From Apricaphanius iberus (taxonomy: Eukaryota > Chordata > Actinopteri > Cyprinodontiformes > Aphaniidae), in assembly GCA_028564705.1 (NCBI GenBank), contig JAPXFQ010002738.1, forward strand, positions 1,302,001 to 1,366,000: a DNA stretch of 64,000 nt, read 5' to 3'. Numbering within the stretch: the first letter of the stretch is position 1; each line of letters opens with the position of its first letter. Below the pieces are notes generated by a model, which saw only the letters and a program-made list of their open reading frames with translations, searched no databases and was not told the DNA's origin. This document shows, piece after piece, positions 45,895-57,935 of the stretch. A program made the position numbers and the translations under genes.

Positions 45895-46596
45895 TGCAAC
45901 ATGGATGGATGGTTGGTTGGATGGATGGATGGATGTTTGGATGGTTGGTTGGTGGGTGGGTTGGTTGGATGGTTTCTTGGATGGATGGATGGATGGATGG
46001 ATGGATGCATAGTTCCTTGAATGGATGGTTGGTTGGTTGGATGGTTGGTTGGATAGATTGATCGATGGATGGATGGATGGATGGATGGATGGATGGTTGG
46101 TTCCTTGGATGGATGGCTGGTTGGTTGGTTGGATATGAGGGTTTTGTTGGATGGATGGATGGATGGTTGGTTGGTTGGTTGGTTGGTTGGTTGGATGGTT
46201 GGTTGGATAGATTGATCGATGGATGGATGGATGGATGGATGGATGGATGGTTGGTTCCTTGGATGGATGGCTGGTTGGTTGGTTGGATTGATGGAGGGTT
46301 GGTTGGTTGGATGGATGGATGGATGGTTGGTTCCTTGGATGGATGGCTGGTTGGATCGATGGATGGATGGATGGTTGGTTGGTTGGTTGGATAGATAAAT
46401 CGATCGATCGATGGCTGGATGGATGGTTGGTTGGTTGGATAGATTGATGGATGGATGGATGGTTCCTTGGATGGATGGATGGATGGATGGATGGATCGAT
46501 GGCTGGATGGATGGTTGGTTGGTTGGATAGATTGATCGATGGATGGTTGGTTGGTTGGTTGGTTGGATGGATGGATGGATGGATGGATGGATGATT
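45895..46596. repeat. GGAT/GGTT tetranucleotide microsatellite
   Basis: About 700 bases of GGATGGATGGTTGGTT-type repeat with interspersed TTCCTTGG, GATTGATC and GATCGATC variants. A 12-base period keeps frames open on both strands and yields apparent proteins of His-Pro-Ser-Ile or Trp-Met-Asp-Gly repeats, which are artefacts. Confidence 0.95.
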
Positions 46597-46599
46597 AAT

Positions 46600-49500
46600 A
46601 GAACTGGTTCTGACATTAAAATGGTTGTTTGGATTGGAAAAGCATTTAGAAATGTAGCTGTACATTCACACAGAAATTAACAATACAACAAACGGAGGAT
46701 AAAAGATCCGTCGCTAGCTCCATGTGTAATTTCTTCTCTTAAATGTCTTCTAGTCATTCCTTGGATGATGGCACGTCTACTGCCCTCTGGTGTCTGCTCT
46801 ACACATGTCAGCTCGTCTGACATTAAATCACTGAGATGCCCATCGCTTTTCTGCCTGGGGAACAAATGATGTCTAATTTTGACCGTTTCTAGGTGTTTAA
46901 AAGTTTCCTATCAGTTCCTTTGAGGCTGCAGCTGCTTGGCATAGCTAGAACCAGGTTCTAAAAACCACGTTAAGGGGACCTCTGCAGCAAATTAATGAAC
47001 TCTTATGTTTTATCAAGACATAGAAGGAATGCTGTTGCTCTTACCGATAAAATAAACCGGACGTTTACTCCTGCTGCTAACCTTTAAAAAAATAAATTAC
47101 ATACTTTTTGGGCTTGGGTTTTGTTGATTTTCAGAGTTCCATCTCACGATTAGAATACTTCCAAGAATATGCGCTCATTCTGGTCCGACTGAGACCACCA
47201 GAGTAGCAGTTCTTTAACTAGCATGCATACACTGTCCGCTGTTCAATAAATTGGTTAGCATGACTTCTTTAGCTGCTTCCTGAAGCCTGAAACTTTTTTG
47301 TTCTAAAAATACTTTATGACGTTTTGAAAAAAGATTATTTGGGAATGATTGGAAACATTAGCAGTAAGTAGCTTAAGTTAAACCTGAGTTTGGTTCAGAC
47401 GTTGTCTGAGTTTGTTGAAGTTAGCCTGTGATGCGTTCAGTTTGTATTGTGAAATTAGGCTCGGTTAATGGTGCTCCTCTGATTGTGTGGGGACATTCGT
47501 GTTGTGCGGGAGAGAGTCCCCTTAAGTTTCCACCGGAGAAGAACAAAAACCTGTTTGGGGGAGTTTTTTTTTGTTAAGTTTAGGGAAGCAGTTGATGGTC
47601 ATAGAATAAGACAAAGTAAAAAACTGAATTTAAATCTCCTTTATAGAAAATTGCAAAAATATTTTCACAAGAGACAAGGGATCTGTTTAATTGCACTTAT
47701 CTCTGAGCATAAAAAAATGCAAGAGAAACATTGGGGGCTTGTCCGGGATTCTTGCCTCTCTTGGAAAAATATTCGAACAAAAGAACAAGTTAGATGGACA
47801 GAAAACATTAAAAAAGATACCAATAGGTCAAAGATGTTGGGCTAAATATTGTTGAAGATGTTCAATACTGAAGAAAGCCCTATGAAGTTCAAATATAACT
47901 CCAAATCAATAGTTAAATATTAGTGTCTTTGAGTGAAACTATGCTTTAATTTGATGAATTTTTGTGTGTCTGGATAGTTCACAACTAAACTGGAATAGTT
48001 AGATGAGTATTTATTTCCCTCCTTTATACTGGATAAAGAAACTTCAACAAACCTTCCAGCCTGAGGCTCATTAGAGAGTGGCTAAATACTGTCATGTCCA
48101 ACAGGTTTTTGCCCTGCTGTTTTGTGTATGCCTCCTTACCATTGTGAGAGAATTCCTAACCTTTGCATGGCTAATCTGAGCACCATTATTTGGAGATCTA
48201 CATGATGCTACCATCATGGGTTTTAGAAATGCACCAGGTTGTTTACACAACCTTATCAAGCTCTGGTTTTCTTGTGTCTAAACAGCGAATAAAGGTCAAC
48301 TGTGCTGAATCGGTCTTTATCGACATGTAGACATGTAGGGATTGATCGTTACTGTCAATCCTGCTGTTTTGTGGAAGAATATTTGTTGCAGCTTTCTCAC
48401 CAAGAGCATTTCGTTATCTTAGTTTGGGAAGAATCAGCACATTGTGGGTTTGTCTGTAGGGTAGGTAATGGTTGGGATGAAGCTCTGCTGCTACTGCATG
48501 GTGACCTCTGGGCGAGTTTAAGCCCACTATGAGGCTCCAAGCACCAGCTCTAGATAGAATACCACCACTGTCCCGATGCTGAACCAAAGGCCCTGTTATG
48601 CTGCTACCATGGGTATAAACCACCTCAAGTTTGCTACAGAATTTGGTTTCTTTAATACTCTACTGAAAACTTCTCCAAGTCCATCCAGCAAAGGGTGGAC
48701 TTCCAAGTGAAGGTCTTCTGTCTAATCGCTGTTTTGTCCGGTGTATTGTTAAGTTTCCTTCTGCTTTCAGGAAGATTAGTATTTTTTTTAATTTAGAGCA
48801 AGAGTGTTTTTTTTGCAAAAACAAAGTTAAATGAAATTCTGACCCTAAAGTCTGGTGTTTCTGCAGCTCTAAAAGAGGTCAAGAGGCCTTTGTTGCAAAT
48901 GTGCCCGTCCTACCTACTTAAGCTTTTGTGGTCGATCCTGAGGGTCTTCTATTTGGTCATGAGATCGAATGGAGGCCTGCCAACCAAGCAGGTGTCTGTT
49001 AGCAGTTTAAAGTTGTGTGTAACCCATTAAGGTATTTTTAAAAAGGTTTACCTTGAACCAGACATCCACAGTACTGCACCCCTGCTCCCCCAATCAAAAA
49101 TGATAATAGTAATAATTAAAAACGCCAACAAACTGTGTTAAATACAACATAACAAAAAATAGCAAAGGACAATCGATAGAAAGGTGGAGCCATAATTGAA
49201 GCGTTTGTAGTCCCAAACTCCTCCAGGTGTTCCTGACTCCGGTGGCAAACAGCCAACACATTTCTAGTGGATTTTTACTTTTTAATACAAGTCTTCTTAT
49301 AAAGGTTTCTATTCTTTAGATCTATTTTGTAGGGTGGTACAAGGTATTTTATCGCCAAGTTTTCAGATCCAGCACAGTACATTCCAAACATGGACCGGAC
49401 CGGCACTATGTCCTTTATCACAGGTTACCATTAGCTGGAGCCAACCTGGGATGAAACAGATTGACTGGAGTTATTGAACACGTGAACAATCCACCTTTTC

Positions 49501-49800
49501 TTTAAAAAATTCTGCAGCTCCAAGGGTTTAGGTCTATTTTCAATAATTATCTTTTTTGTTTTGTTCTGTATCTTCAACTTAAACCAATGAATGATTAGGG
49601 TGTTGTACTTTTAAGAACTTACATCAGGTCATTAAGGCTCTCTTCACACTGCGTGATGACCCCACTTTGCTATGCAGGACCTGCTTAACCTATCGGAATA
49701 TGGCCGAAACGAGGCAAATTTGGAAAACATGGGACTAAAGACGAGCCTTCACCTGTGATTTTTCCACATCCCCTTTCGCAGTAAAAGTTCTTAATTACCT
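46600..49800. other. Intergenic stretch
   Basis: No exon was recognised. The candidate primer-binding site at 47732-47749 is described separately. A 120-codon frame at 47483-47845 overlaps it and has no known domain. Confidence 0.4.
47732..47749 (+). promoter_or_regulatory. Candidate retroviral tRNA-Pro primer-binding site
   Basis: TGGGGGCTTGTCCGGGAT differs by one base from the 18-nt proline-tRNA primer-binding site used by gammaretroviruses and some related elements. It is preceded by CA and one T, as expected just inside a 5' LTR that ends at 47730. The LTR start, a second LTR and gag/pol/env sequences were not recognised, so this would be a badly decayed or truncated element. It is non-coding. 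Confidence 0.45.
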
Positions 49801-49839
49801 AAAATGCTCCATCACATGGAATGAGTAGCACTGATGATC

Positions 49840-51665
49840 CTTAATATTTACCTGACATCACAAAGACATTGCTAAGAACCTAAGGTCCTCAACAGGATGC
49901 TAAAGCTCTCACTAAGACCTAACCAAGACTGTAAACACCTTACCAAGGCCTCAAAGTCCTTTACAAAAGGCTATGGATCACACTAGGACCTTCCCAAGAT
50001 CCTAAATACCTCACCTAGGCACTGCTGAGACACCAAAGCCCTTAACAAGATGTTAAAGCTCTCACTAAGACTGTAGTAAGTTGCTAAAGACATTACCAAC
50101 ACACTAAAGACATCACCACGACCATATAGACCTCACTGAGACACTCCTAAGACCCTTAATTTCTAAACAAGATGCTAAACATCTCAATAAATCCTAACCA
50201 AGAATCGAATGCCCGCAACAAGATGCTAAATATCTCACTAAGACCCTAAAGACATTGCCAAGACCCTCAAGACTTCCCCAAGACACTGCTAAGATCCCAA
50301 TGTCCTCAATAAGATCATAAAAATCTCACAAAGACCTTACTAAAACACTAAAGATCTACTGGGATCTTGAAGACATCACCAAGTACCTAAAGACCTAACC
50401 AATGCCCTGCTTAGGCTCCAAAGCCCTCAACAAGATGCAAAATGTCTGTCTAAGATCTTAGTAAGATGCTAAAAACCTTACTGAGACTCTGAAGACATCA
50501 CCTAGAACCAATAGACCTCACTGAGACCCTGCTGATATCCTAAAGTTCTTAACAAGATGCTAAAGATCTCAATAAATCTTAACAAAGACCTTACCAACAA
50601 TCTTAAGCCCTCAACAACATGCTCAATAGCTCACTAAGACCCTAAAGACCTTACTTAGACTTTAAAGACATTGCCAAGACCCTAAAGATGTCACCAAGAC
50701 CCTGCAAGATCCCATCATCCTCTGTAAGATCCTAAAGATCTCACCAAGACCTCACCAAGGACCTGCTAAAACCCCAAAACTCTCAACAAGAGGCTAGCAC
50801 TCTCACTAAGACCCTAAAGACCTTACTTAGACTCTGAAGACAATGACAAGACCCCAAAGTTCTCACCAAGACCCTGCTAAGTTCTCATCGTCCTCTGTAA
50901 GATCCAACAGATCTCACCAAGACCATACTAAGACCCTACAGTTGTTAACAACATACTAAAGATTTCACTAAGACCTCAACAAGGACCAGCTAAAACCCCA
51001 AAAGTCTTAACAAGATGCTAAAGCTCTCACTAAGACCCTAAAGACCTTACTTAGACTCTGAAGACATTGTCAAGACCCTAAACACCTCACCAAGACCCTG
51101 CTAAGATCCCAGTGTCCTTAATAAGATCCTAAAGATCCCACTAAGACATTATTAAGATCCTAAAGATCTACTGGGATCTTGAAGACATCATCAAGACCCT
51201 AAAGACGTCATCAAGACCTTACTAAGACCCTAATGTTCTTAACACAACACTAACGATCTCACTAAGACCTCATCAAGGACCTGCTAGAACCTAAAAACCC
51301 TCAACAAGATGCTTAAGTGCTCACTAAGACCCTAAAGACCTTACCTAGACTCTGAAGACATTGTCAAGACCCTAAAGTTCTCACCAAGACCCTGCTAAGT
51401 TCCCATTGTCCTCAATAAGATCCTAAAGGTGAACAGACATTACCAAGAACTTAAAGCCCTCAACAAGATGCTAAAGATCTCACGACGACCCTAAAGACCT
51501 TACCTAGACTCTGAAGACATTGTCAAGACCCTAAAGACCTCATCAAAACCTTGCAAACGGCCCTACAGTTCTTAAAAATATACTGAACGTCTCACTAAGT
51601 TTTTTACCAAAATTGTAAAGACCTTACTGAGATTCTGAAGACCTTATCAAGATCCTGCAGACACT
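49840..51665. repeat. Degenerate minisatellite, CTAAGACC-type
   Basis: About 1.8 kb of roughly 19-21-base units such as CACTAAGACCCTAAAGACCT, CCAAGACCCTGCTAAGATCC and CTCAACAAGATGCTAAAG. Super-units of several such words recur (for instance the series CTAAAGACCTTACTTAGACT then CTGAAGACATTG near 50640, 50815, 51040 and 51345). No long frame and no known family. Confidence 0.9.
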
Positions 51666-51669
51666 TTTA

Positions 51670-53190
51670 TATATGTTTTGTCCAAGTATGAGCTTCATGC
51701 AGTGTAAAGTAAGTCTTAACAAGAAACAATTTAGAGATAAAACCTTGATTCCTAACAATGTATATGAGTATAAATGCACAACGTTTATCATTCAAGAAAA
51801 TCCAGCAATCAGCATTTGTAAAAGCAATTAATTAAAAAATACTTCCAAAGCAGGTATGACTGATTCACTTTTTGTTTCTGACCCAGAGGATTATTTATAA
51901 TGAATTAGAGCAATCAACCTGACCTCTCCTGTTAAAAGGAATGCAGTATTTCCCATTAGAGACGAAACAAAATGGCCACATGGCTTTGGGCCACGATAAA
52001 GAACATTATGTCGGTTTTGGTCCTGTCAGATGGTTCTTTGCTTCAGTCTCAACAAACAAAAATATAAAGAATCCTAACAGCCTATTTTTCAGCTGATCTA
52101 ACATATGAGACTGAACATCTGAAAATATCTGCATGTCTTTCTTTCTTCTGACTTTATACTGGCACTCCTGATTGTCTTGATTTCTTCTGCCAGGCCTTTG
52201 TACCTCCAGTAAAACCAATGTGAAACTGTATTTCCCTCATTTGACTCAGTGGAAGTGTGATGTTTACATGTACAGATTTTTGCAAATATCCCTGTTTGGT
52301 TTTTTTGTTGTTTTTTTTTTTTTTTGGTTTGCCTGCCCTTTTTCTTCCCCCTCGCTCCCTCCCTCCATTCATCTCTCCATCCTTGACACTGAAGGAGGCG
52401 GCGGTGTCCGAAGCGCTGCTCTCAGCATTTTTACTGTAAAGATGCTAAGCGTGCAGAAGCGTCACCCTGTTGGAGCTGATGTCAGCGCAGCGTCCCGGTT
52501 CTGGGGTGGGCCGGAGTTCAAATGCGTGTTGGTTTGTCTCTGAGTTTTGGGTGGGCCACGGAACCACAGTGGGGCCACGGTGGTGTAACAGAGTCCAGAG
52601 GAGAGAATGAATTCCTCAGCGAATGATAAAGCCATTACAGACCCCATATGTCGGGTCTTTTAATCTATTAGTATATTTAGCAGAACTTAAAGGAAACTCA
52701 ACCTCAGGAAAACATGTTTTTGTAAAAAAAAAAGAACTCCCATTGAAGGTCCATTCCCCTGCCTCTTTGATACCATATAAATTATATTAAAAAATTCTTT
52801 TTATATTTATTGTGTTTAATATATTTACCAGTGGAAACTTTTTTTTCCCCCAGTCCCTGTGCTTGAATATTTGGATTCTCCAAAAACGTCTTGATAAGAT
52901 ACATGAAGGGGGAGACAGGACAAAAAAATCTGGGGTTTATGTTCTGTTTAACTCCCTGGGAGAGGTTTCTTTTGCCCAGAAATGAGAACATATCATTCTG
53001 GTTAATGACAAGTTAGAAAAGAAAATTATAAAAAGGAAAATATTTTGTGTGATGTCATTGCTAGAGCTGAAATGTTCCTGGACTTGAAAGATTTGTGACT
53101 ATTTAAGTTCGTTGATTTGGTTTCCTCCTGAGCTGTACGTCACAAAGCTAAATATACTAATAAAACTGTGTGCTGATTATGGAACAGACC
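51670..53190. other. Intergenic stretch, nothing recognised
   Basis: T-rich runs (52300-52325) and a small GC rise at 52395-52560 are present, but no exon with homology or conserved splice pattern. Confidence 0.4.
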
Positions 53191-53493
53191 TGTCTTGTTG
53201 GTTCCTTTCATTAAGCAACAGCAGAATGTGGCAGATGAAATTACTGTTCGGTTCCTTCGCTTTGGTGCCTTGCAAGATTATCAAAACCTTTTTTCTGCTG
53301 TTGAACATGCATGTGTTTTAGGGTACGTCTCTACCAGCTTTGTACCTCTACCAAAAAACAGCCATCCTCAACAAGAATAAAGAACATTGGTTTTTCAAGT
53401 CTTGCTACAAACTCCTTGAAACGTTCTTTAACGTTTGAATCTGGCCCAAATCCAATGACTCTCCAGATTGTAACAGGTAATAAAAGTAATTAC

Positions 53494-54344
53494 TAGGGGT
53501 TTCACGATTCTACAAATCCTCGCTTTGATTTTCTATTCTCGCTTTTTATTTATTTTATTTTTCCCCTTTTACAGTACAGAGCACTGTTTATTTTAGACTA
53601 GTCTACAATCATTGGTTTTATTCATTAAATTCTGTACAGTAAATCTTATTATAAGACAAAAGTGATGCCATTTTTATTATTATTGTGTAATGTATCACAT
53701 TAGGCATTAATTATCAAACTGAAATCATTTATTTACAATAAAAGTGTAAGAGTAATGTTTAAATAGCAGAAATGATTAGGAACACGGTGGCTGCCATCTA
53801 GTGTTTCTTTATAGTCTTTATAACGTCTGGAGACACATTTGCTCCATATATCTCATTGGACCGAGCAAAATGCAGCTAACAGCGGTCCTCTTGTTTAAAA
53901 TGTGAATGAGGACTTAACTCGCCAGGAATTCAAAACTTTCTCACCGGTGATTAGAGAGTAGAAGGAGCCACTTTAGTTCTTGTCCCGATGCTTCTTCTAT
54001 CCTAGCCGTGGTCGAGCTGTAGCTTAGCTAATAGCTACTTGCTAGCGTAAGCTAATATGCTCTGTAGACGTGTGCTCTGATCACGGCAGGATGTGGTACA
54101 GGAACTTAATATGTTGCCAGGTAGTGGTGTGAGCTGTATGAGAGTTACTTGTTAGGGAAAATTCAATATATGGTTCCTTGTGATGAGACGGTTGTCTGCT
54201 AGCTGTTGCTACAGCGTCCAGAGTGGAACGCACAGTATATAATCATGGCAGGATGTGATCGCAATCTTCTTTTGGATTTCAATGTGCGAGTTTGTAATGT
54301 AATTTAAATGATTTCTATACAAAATGGAGATCGTGACACCCCTA
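53494..54344. mobile_element. hAT-like element inside a LINE remnant
   Basis: Ends TAGGGGTTTCACGATTCT and GAGATCGTGACACCCCTA are inverted repeats. Flanks GTAATTAC (53486-53493) and GTAAATAC (54345-54352) match at 7 of 8. It is the same family as 10310-11213. At 851 bp it is non-autonomous. Confidence 0.85.
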
Positions 54345-54560
54345 GTAAATACCATCGCTTTGCAGATGACACTCTGCTTTACATTACAATGTCTCTAGGT
54401 GACTTTGAACCCATTCAACCCTAAGAGCAAATCAGTGGATGGATAGGCCATGACTTTCCAGCTAGAAACAAAACAAAAGTAGTTATTTTTGGACCTAAAG
54501 GACAACGATCAAGAGTCGGCACATGGCATCAGTTGATACAACTAGAAAAACTGCTGATCG
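54345..54560 (+). pseudogene. LINE reverse-transcriptase remnant with ADD motif
   Basis: Just after the hAT element the reading HRFADDTLLYITMS gives the xADD catalytic-box region of a non-LTR reverse transcriptase. Further on, a broken frame reads VIFG.K, as in the downstream part of such proteins. Frameshifts and stops are frequent. The few codons before the insertion (GNKSNY, ending at 53493) may belong to the same domain. Confidence 0.6.
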
Positions 54561-55117
54561 GGGGTCTCATTTATAAAGCTTGCTCACTCACAAAATGGGT
54601 TCTGAAAACTATGCAAGCAACATTTTACAGCAAGTTTGGGATTTGTAGAAAAAACATAGTGAAAAATGTCTAACTTTAAGCACACTAAGGATCTTGCTTA
54701 CGCACTTTGTGGACACGCAGGACACTAACAGCGCAGCAGGAGAGATGGGAAATCGTACATTTAAGCCACATTTTTAGACTTATCGCACGCACAAACAAAC
54801 ACACGACTCCCTCCCCTTCCCCATCCCGTCTATGAAATGAGAATAAAAATGAGAATCTGAATAAAAATGTGTTGCATTGAAATTACCCCAAAGCCATATT
54901 TTTCCTTGTGAACACAACTATATTTTTATGGCACAATGGTATAAAAAACATCATGGAGCAACTTAGATCAGAAACACCATCATTATGAATATGCTGATCA
55001 TCACCACCATCAAAATCAAAATAATTGCTAAACAAAAGGCTAATATCAGCCCAGTAGCAGTAGGATGTATTATCTTTAAATCAGCAGTGACCACAGGTGC
55101 AACAAGACTGATTTGTA
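54561..55117. other. Intergenic stretch, nothing recognised
   Basis: AT-rich sequence without exon or clear transposon ends. Confidence 0.4.
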
Positions 55118-55450
55118 CGCCGGAGTATTAGGGCCATTATAAACAGAAGAAAAATATTTTGGACTAAATTTCCTCCCAAAAAACTCAGAAATTCTAAGAT
55201 TGAAGTCACATGTTTTCCAGAAAAAAACACGTAATTCTCTGATGTCAAAAAGTAGTACAATTACGAGTAGAAAGACAGAAATTTTGAGATTAATTTAAGA
55301 TATTTTCTGGGGGGAAAAAGCTACATTTTGTAGAAAAGGAGAAAATTTGCAGGGGAAAAAACTAGAAAATTTCTATGATTGAGGGCATACATTTTTTCTT
55401 ACAATTATCTGACTTTAAAATGCTGGAAATGTCTTAGTTTAGATATTGAA
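55118..55450. mobile_element. Foldback MITE, left half only
   Basis: After TA at 55116-55117 the terminus CGCCGGAGTATTAGGGCCAT is followed by the family's left-half motifs up to about 55450. The right half is missing. Confidence 0.7.
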
Positions 55451-56472
55451 ATTGACATAATCGAGACCCTTCTCTGCTGAAATAATTAAAGAAGTTTGAG
55501 TTAAGTTTTGGAGGTTTGTACAAATGTATAAATGAGACCTTATTTACCTAATTAATCTGTGTAGGTAAATTTTCAAAAGAGTCTAATTTGCCCAGAGATA
55601 CCTTTTTTAAAGTTTAGTGGTTTATGAAAGATTGAAAGACTGATCTCACTTAAAAAGTTGTAGTTCAGAGGAGTAGATTCTAGCATTGTAGATGTTTCAG
55701 TATTTACGTTTAAAAAAGTTTTAAGATAAAAACAGCGTGGATTTTATGCTGAGTAATAAAATCTTTGATTAGAAAAGACTTTCCTGACAAAGATCTGATA
55801 TTTAATTATGCTAGTTTAAGAGATTTCTTCAGTTATTGGCAGATTCTTCTGACAGGTGATCATTTTAAGGTTTGGTTGAATACGGCAGAGGTTGATTTTA
55901 CGAGATCTTTTGTTTAAAATCACAGGAATGCTACCTTCCTGGTAACCAGACGGGTCCTGGTGGGTGAGGGGTCTGGAGTTGGCGTCTGGAAACCTTTCAC
56001 ATCCGACGTCCGTCATTACCAGTTTTGGGGAGGAAGAGCTACATCTATCAGATTCTTGGTGTAATGCAAACATCTTTTATTACCTTGTCGTTGAAAGTGT
56101 GCTCTCCAAATAAAACGGCCTTGCCTTCTAAGATCCTGCAAAAACGTCATATTTTGTCCAGGTAGGATCTTTGTCACAATCTTTTTCCAGTGCATGATGG
56201 TCGTAGGCAGAGTTTTGTTGCTGATTAAAAGTCCCGCCTGATGGACCCTTCACAAGGTAACTGTGCTCAGATGTTGTTCTTGGATCAGCGATTTCTCAGA
56301 TCTAAGGTTAACTACGACACTAGTCTGTAAAGCATTTCTCAATAAAAGTAATGATTGAGCTTCAGTGGTATGTACTAATTATTATGCATCTGCTTAAATG
56401 ATATTTAAACAGCTGCTGAGCTGTTACTGTTTTGGATACAGTTTGTATATTAAGATGAATTATTTCAATGCA
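55451..56472. other. Intergenic stretch, nothing recognised
   Basis: No exon, RNA gene or transposon end could be supported. The 85-codon minus-strand frame at 55816-56073 has no recognisable domain. Confidence 0.4.
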
Positions 56473-57305
56473 CACTGTAAAATCTGATTAGTTAACCTTA
56501 CATGAAAAAGCATACAAAGCTATTGCGTTTAAAATAATAAATACACAGGACTAGCTAATTATATGTTGGAGCCACTAATGTATAGAAAGTAAAATAATGA
56601 TTGAGACAAACCACTAAAACGTACTTAAACTTAACAAGTTTAATTTTTCAAAAATTGAATTCATCATTTAGTTATTTTAATTTTTGATCCTAGTTTAATT
56701 AAAGTTGTTCATTTCACAAAAATATTTTACTCACTCCCATTTAAATATTTTAGTTATTGACAATTATTTCGGTGTTAACCATCCAGATTAATAAATCAAC
56801 AAAGTCGGTGAAGACAAATTTGTTAAAATGTCCAAATTTATGTTAATAAACTGAAATATTCTTATTTTAAGTTGATGTTTATGGTATACATATCAGAGTA
56901 CAGAAAACTTGCTGCATGAGGACATTTATTAACTGGAAAATACAACAAAAATGCAATCCCGAACAACTCCAATGTTTGAATCATTTAATCATGCAAGGGT
57001 AACTGAATAGAAGAACATTCCAAGTTACTCATGGTTTCAAAAACATGCCCCTATGCACCATGGGAAATATAATTATGTCACTCTGATTGGTTTTGAGGTA
57101 CTTGCTTTTAGCTGGTAACTAAAACTGGAACCCTGAGTAAAAATAACTTATCTCGATGAATTACGCCACGCTCAGGTCAGTCAGAATAAGATGTACAATT
57201 CTTATTTCCAATTATATTTTTAATTTATAAAATGTATTTAGTAGCTCATTTTAGTACTGGGAACTTATCTGAAGCAAGTAATGATAACTATTCGTTTTTA
57301 CAGTG
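56473..57305. mobile_element. MITE with CACTGTAAAA termini, next to srms promoter
   Basis: Ends CACTGTAAAATCTGATTAG and TATTCGTTTTTACAGTG are inverted repeats like those of 17275-17749, with the interior AT-rich. It ends about 630 bases before the srms start codon, so it may form part of the upstream regulatory region. Confidence 0.65.
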
Positions 57306-57935
57306 CGGAATGATACATTTTTGATGACACAGACGACAGCAACCTTCTGTATAAATCTACTTTATTGGACACATTAGTTGGGATCCTCATTTATCAGAAA
57401 GGATTCTATTTTAAGAACCGATGTAAAGTTGAGGGAGATATGAAGACAAACACCCCCATCCTGTCTCCTCCTGCGCAGGTGTGTGTTGGAGAAGCCGGAT
57501 GTTGTGCGGAGCGCCAAACCCAAACATTTTTACGCACCGTCCTGCAGCCTCACCTTCAGCGTCACCTCTGTGCCTCCACACCTGAGCTGCAGCGGCAGCG
57601 CTCCTGCGGTCCTCCCAGGACCGAGATGGATTAATCCAACCAACCCCCGCGGAGCCACGCTCCGTCCCGCGGTTCATTCAGCATCACGGTACCGAGTCCT
57701 CGCAGGGAACAGAGCCGTCTTGGATGGACGAGAGTCCAGTTTCCGCATTCCCGCAGCACTCCGTGCGCACTGCAGGCGCGGAGCAAAGATCCATGATCTC
57801 AACAGAAAATAAAACCGGTTCCTCCAGCTCATCCGCCCATCCTGCGCTTCATTGTTATGTTCCCCGGCAGAGGCGGACGGAGAGGCTGCTGACTGAGAGT
57901 CCCAGGCCGGGTTCGGTGCTCCTTTAACGCCCGGC
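57306..57935 (+). promoter_or_regulatory. Putative srms promoter and 5' UTR
   Basis: GC content rises sharply from about 57470 up to the start codon. TGTATAAATC at 57349-57358 could serve as a TATA-like box, but its role is unproven. Open frames across 57483-57927 lack domain features and are read as 5' UTR. One of them, starting at ATG 57724, ends at TAA 57925-57927, eight bases before the srms ATG. Confidence 0.45.

Noticed and set aside
45652..46665. A 337-codon minus-strand frame, the longest in the window, plus a second of 254 codons
   Set aside because: It is a translation of the GGAT/GGTT microsatellite (His-Pro-Ser-Ile/Thr-Asn-Gln repeats) and frames are open on both strands for the same reason.
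47483..47845. A 120-codon frame overlapping the candidate primer-binding site
   Set aside because: No similarity to a known protein. It runs through the presumed LTR and leader, which should be non-coding.
57483..57812. A 109-codon frame before srms
   Set aside because: No homology. It lies in the GC-rich 5' region in a different frame from srms and ends well before it.
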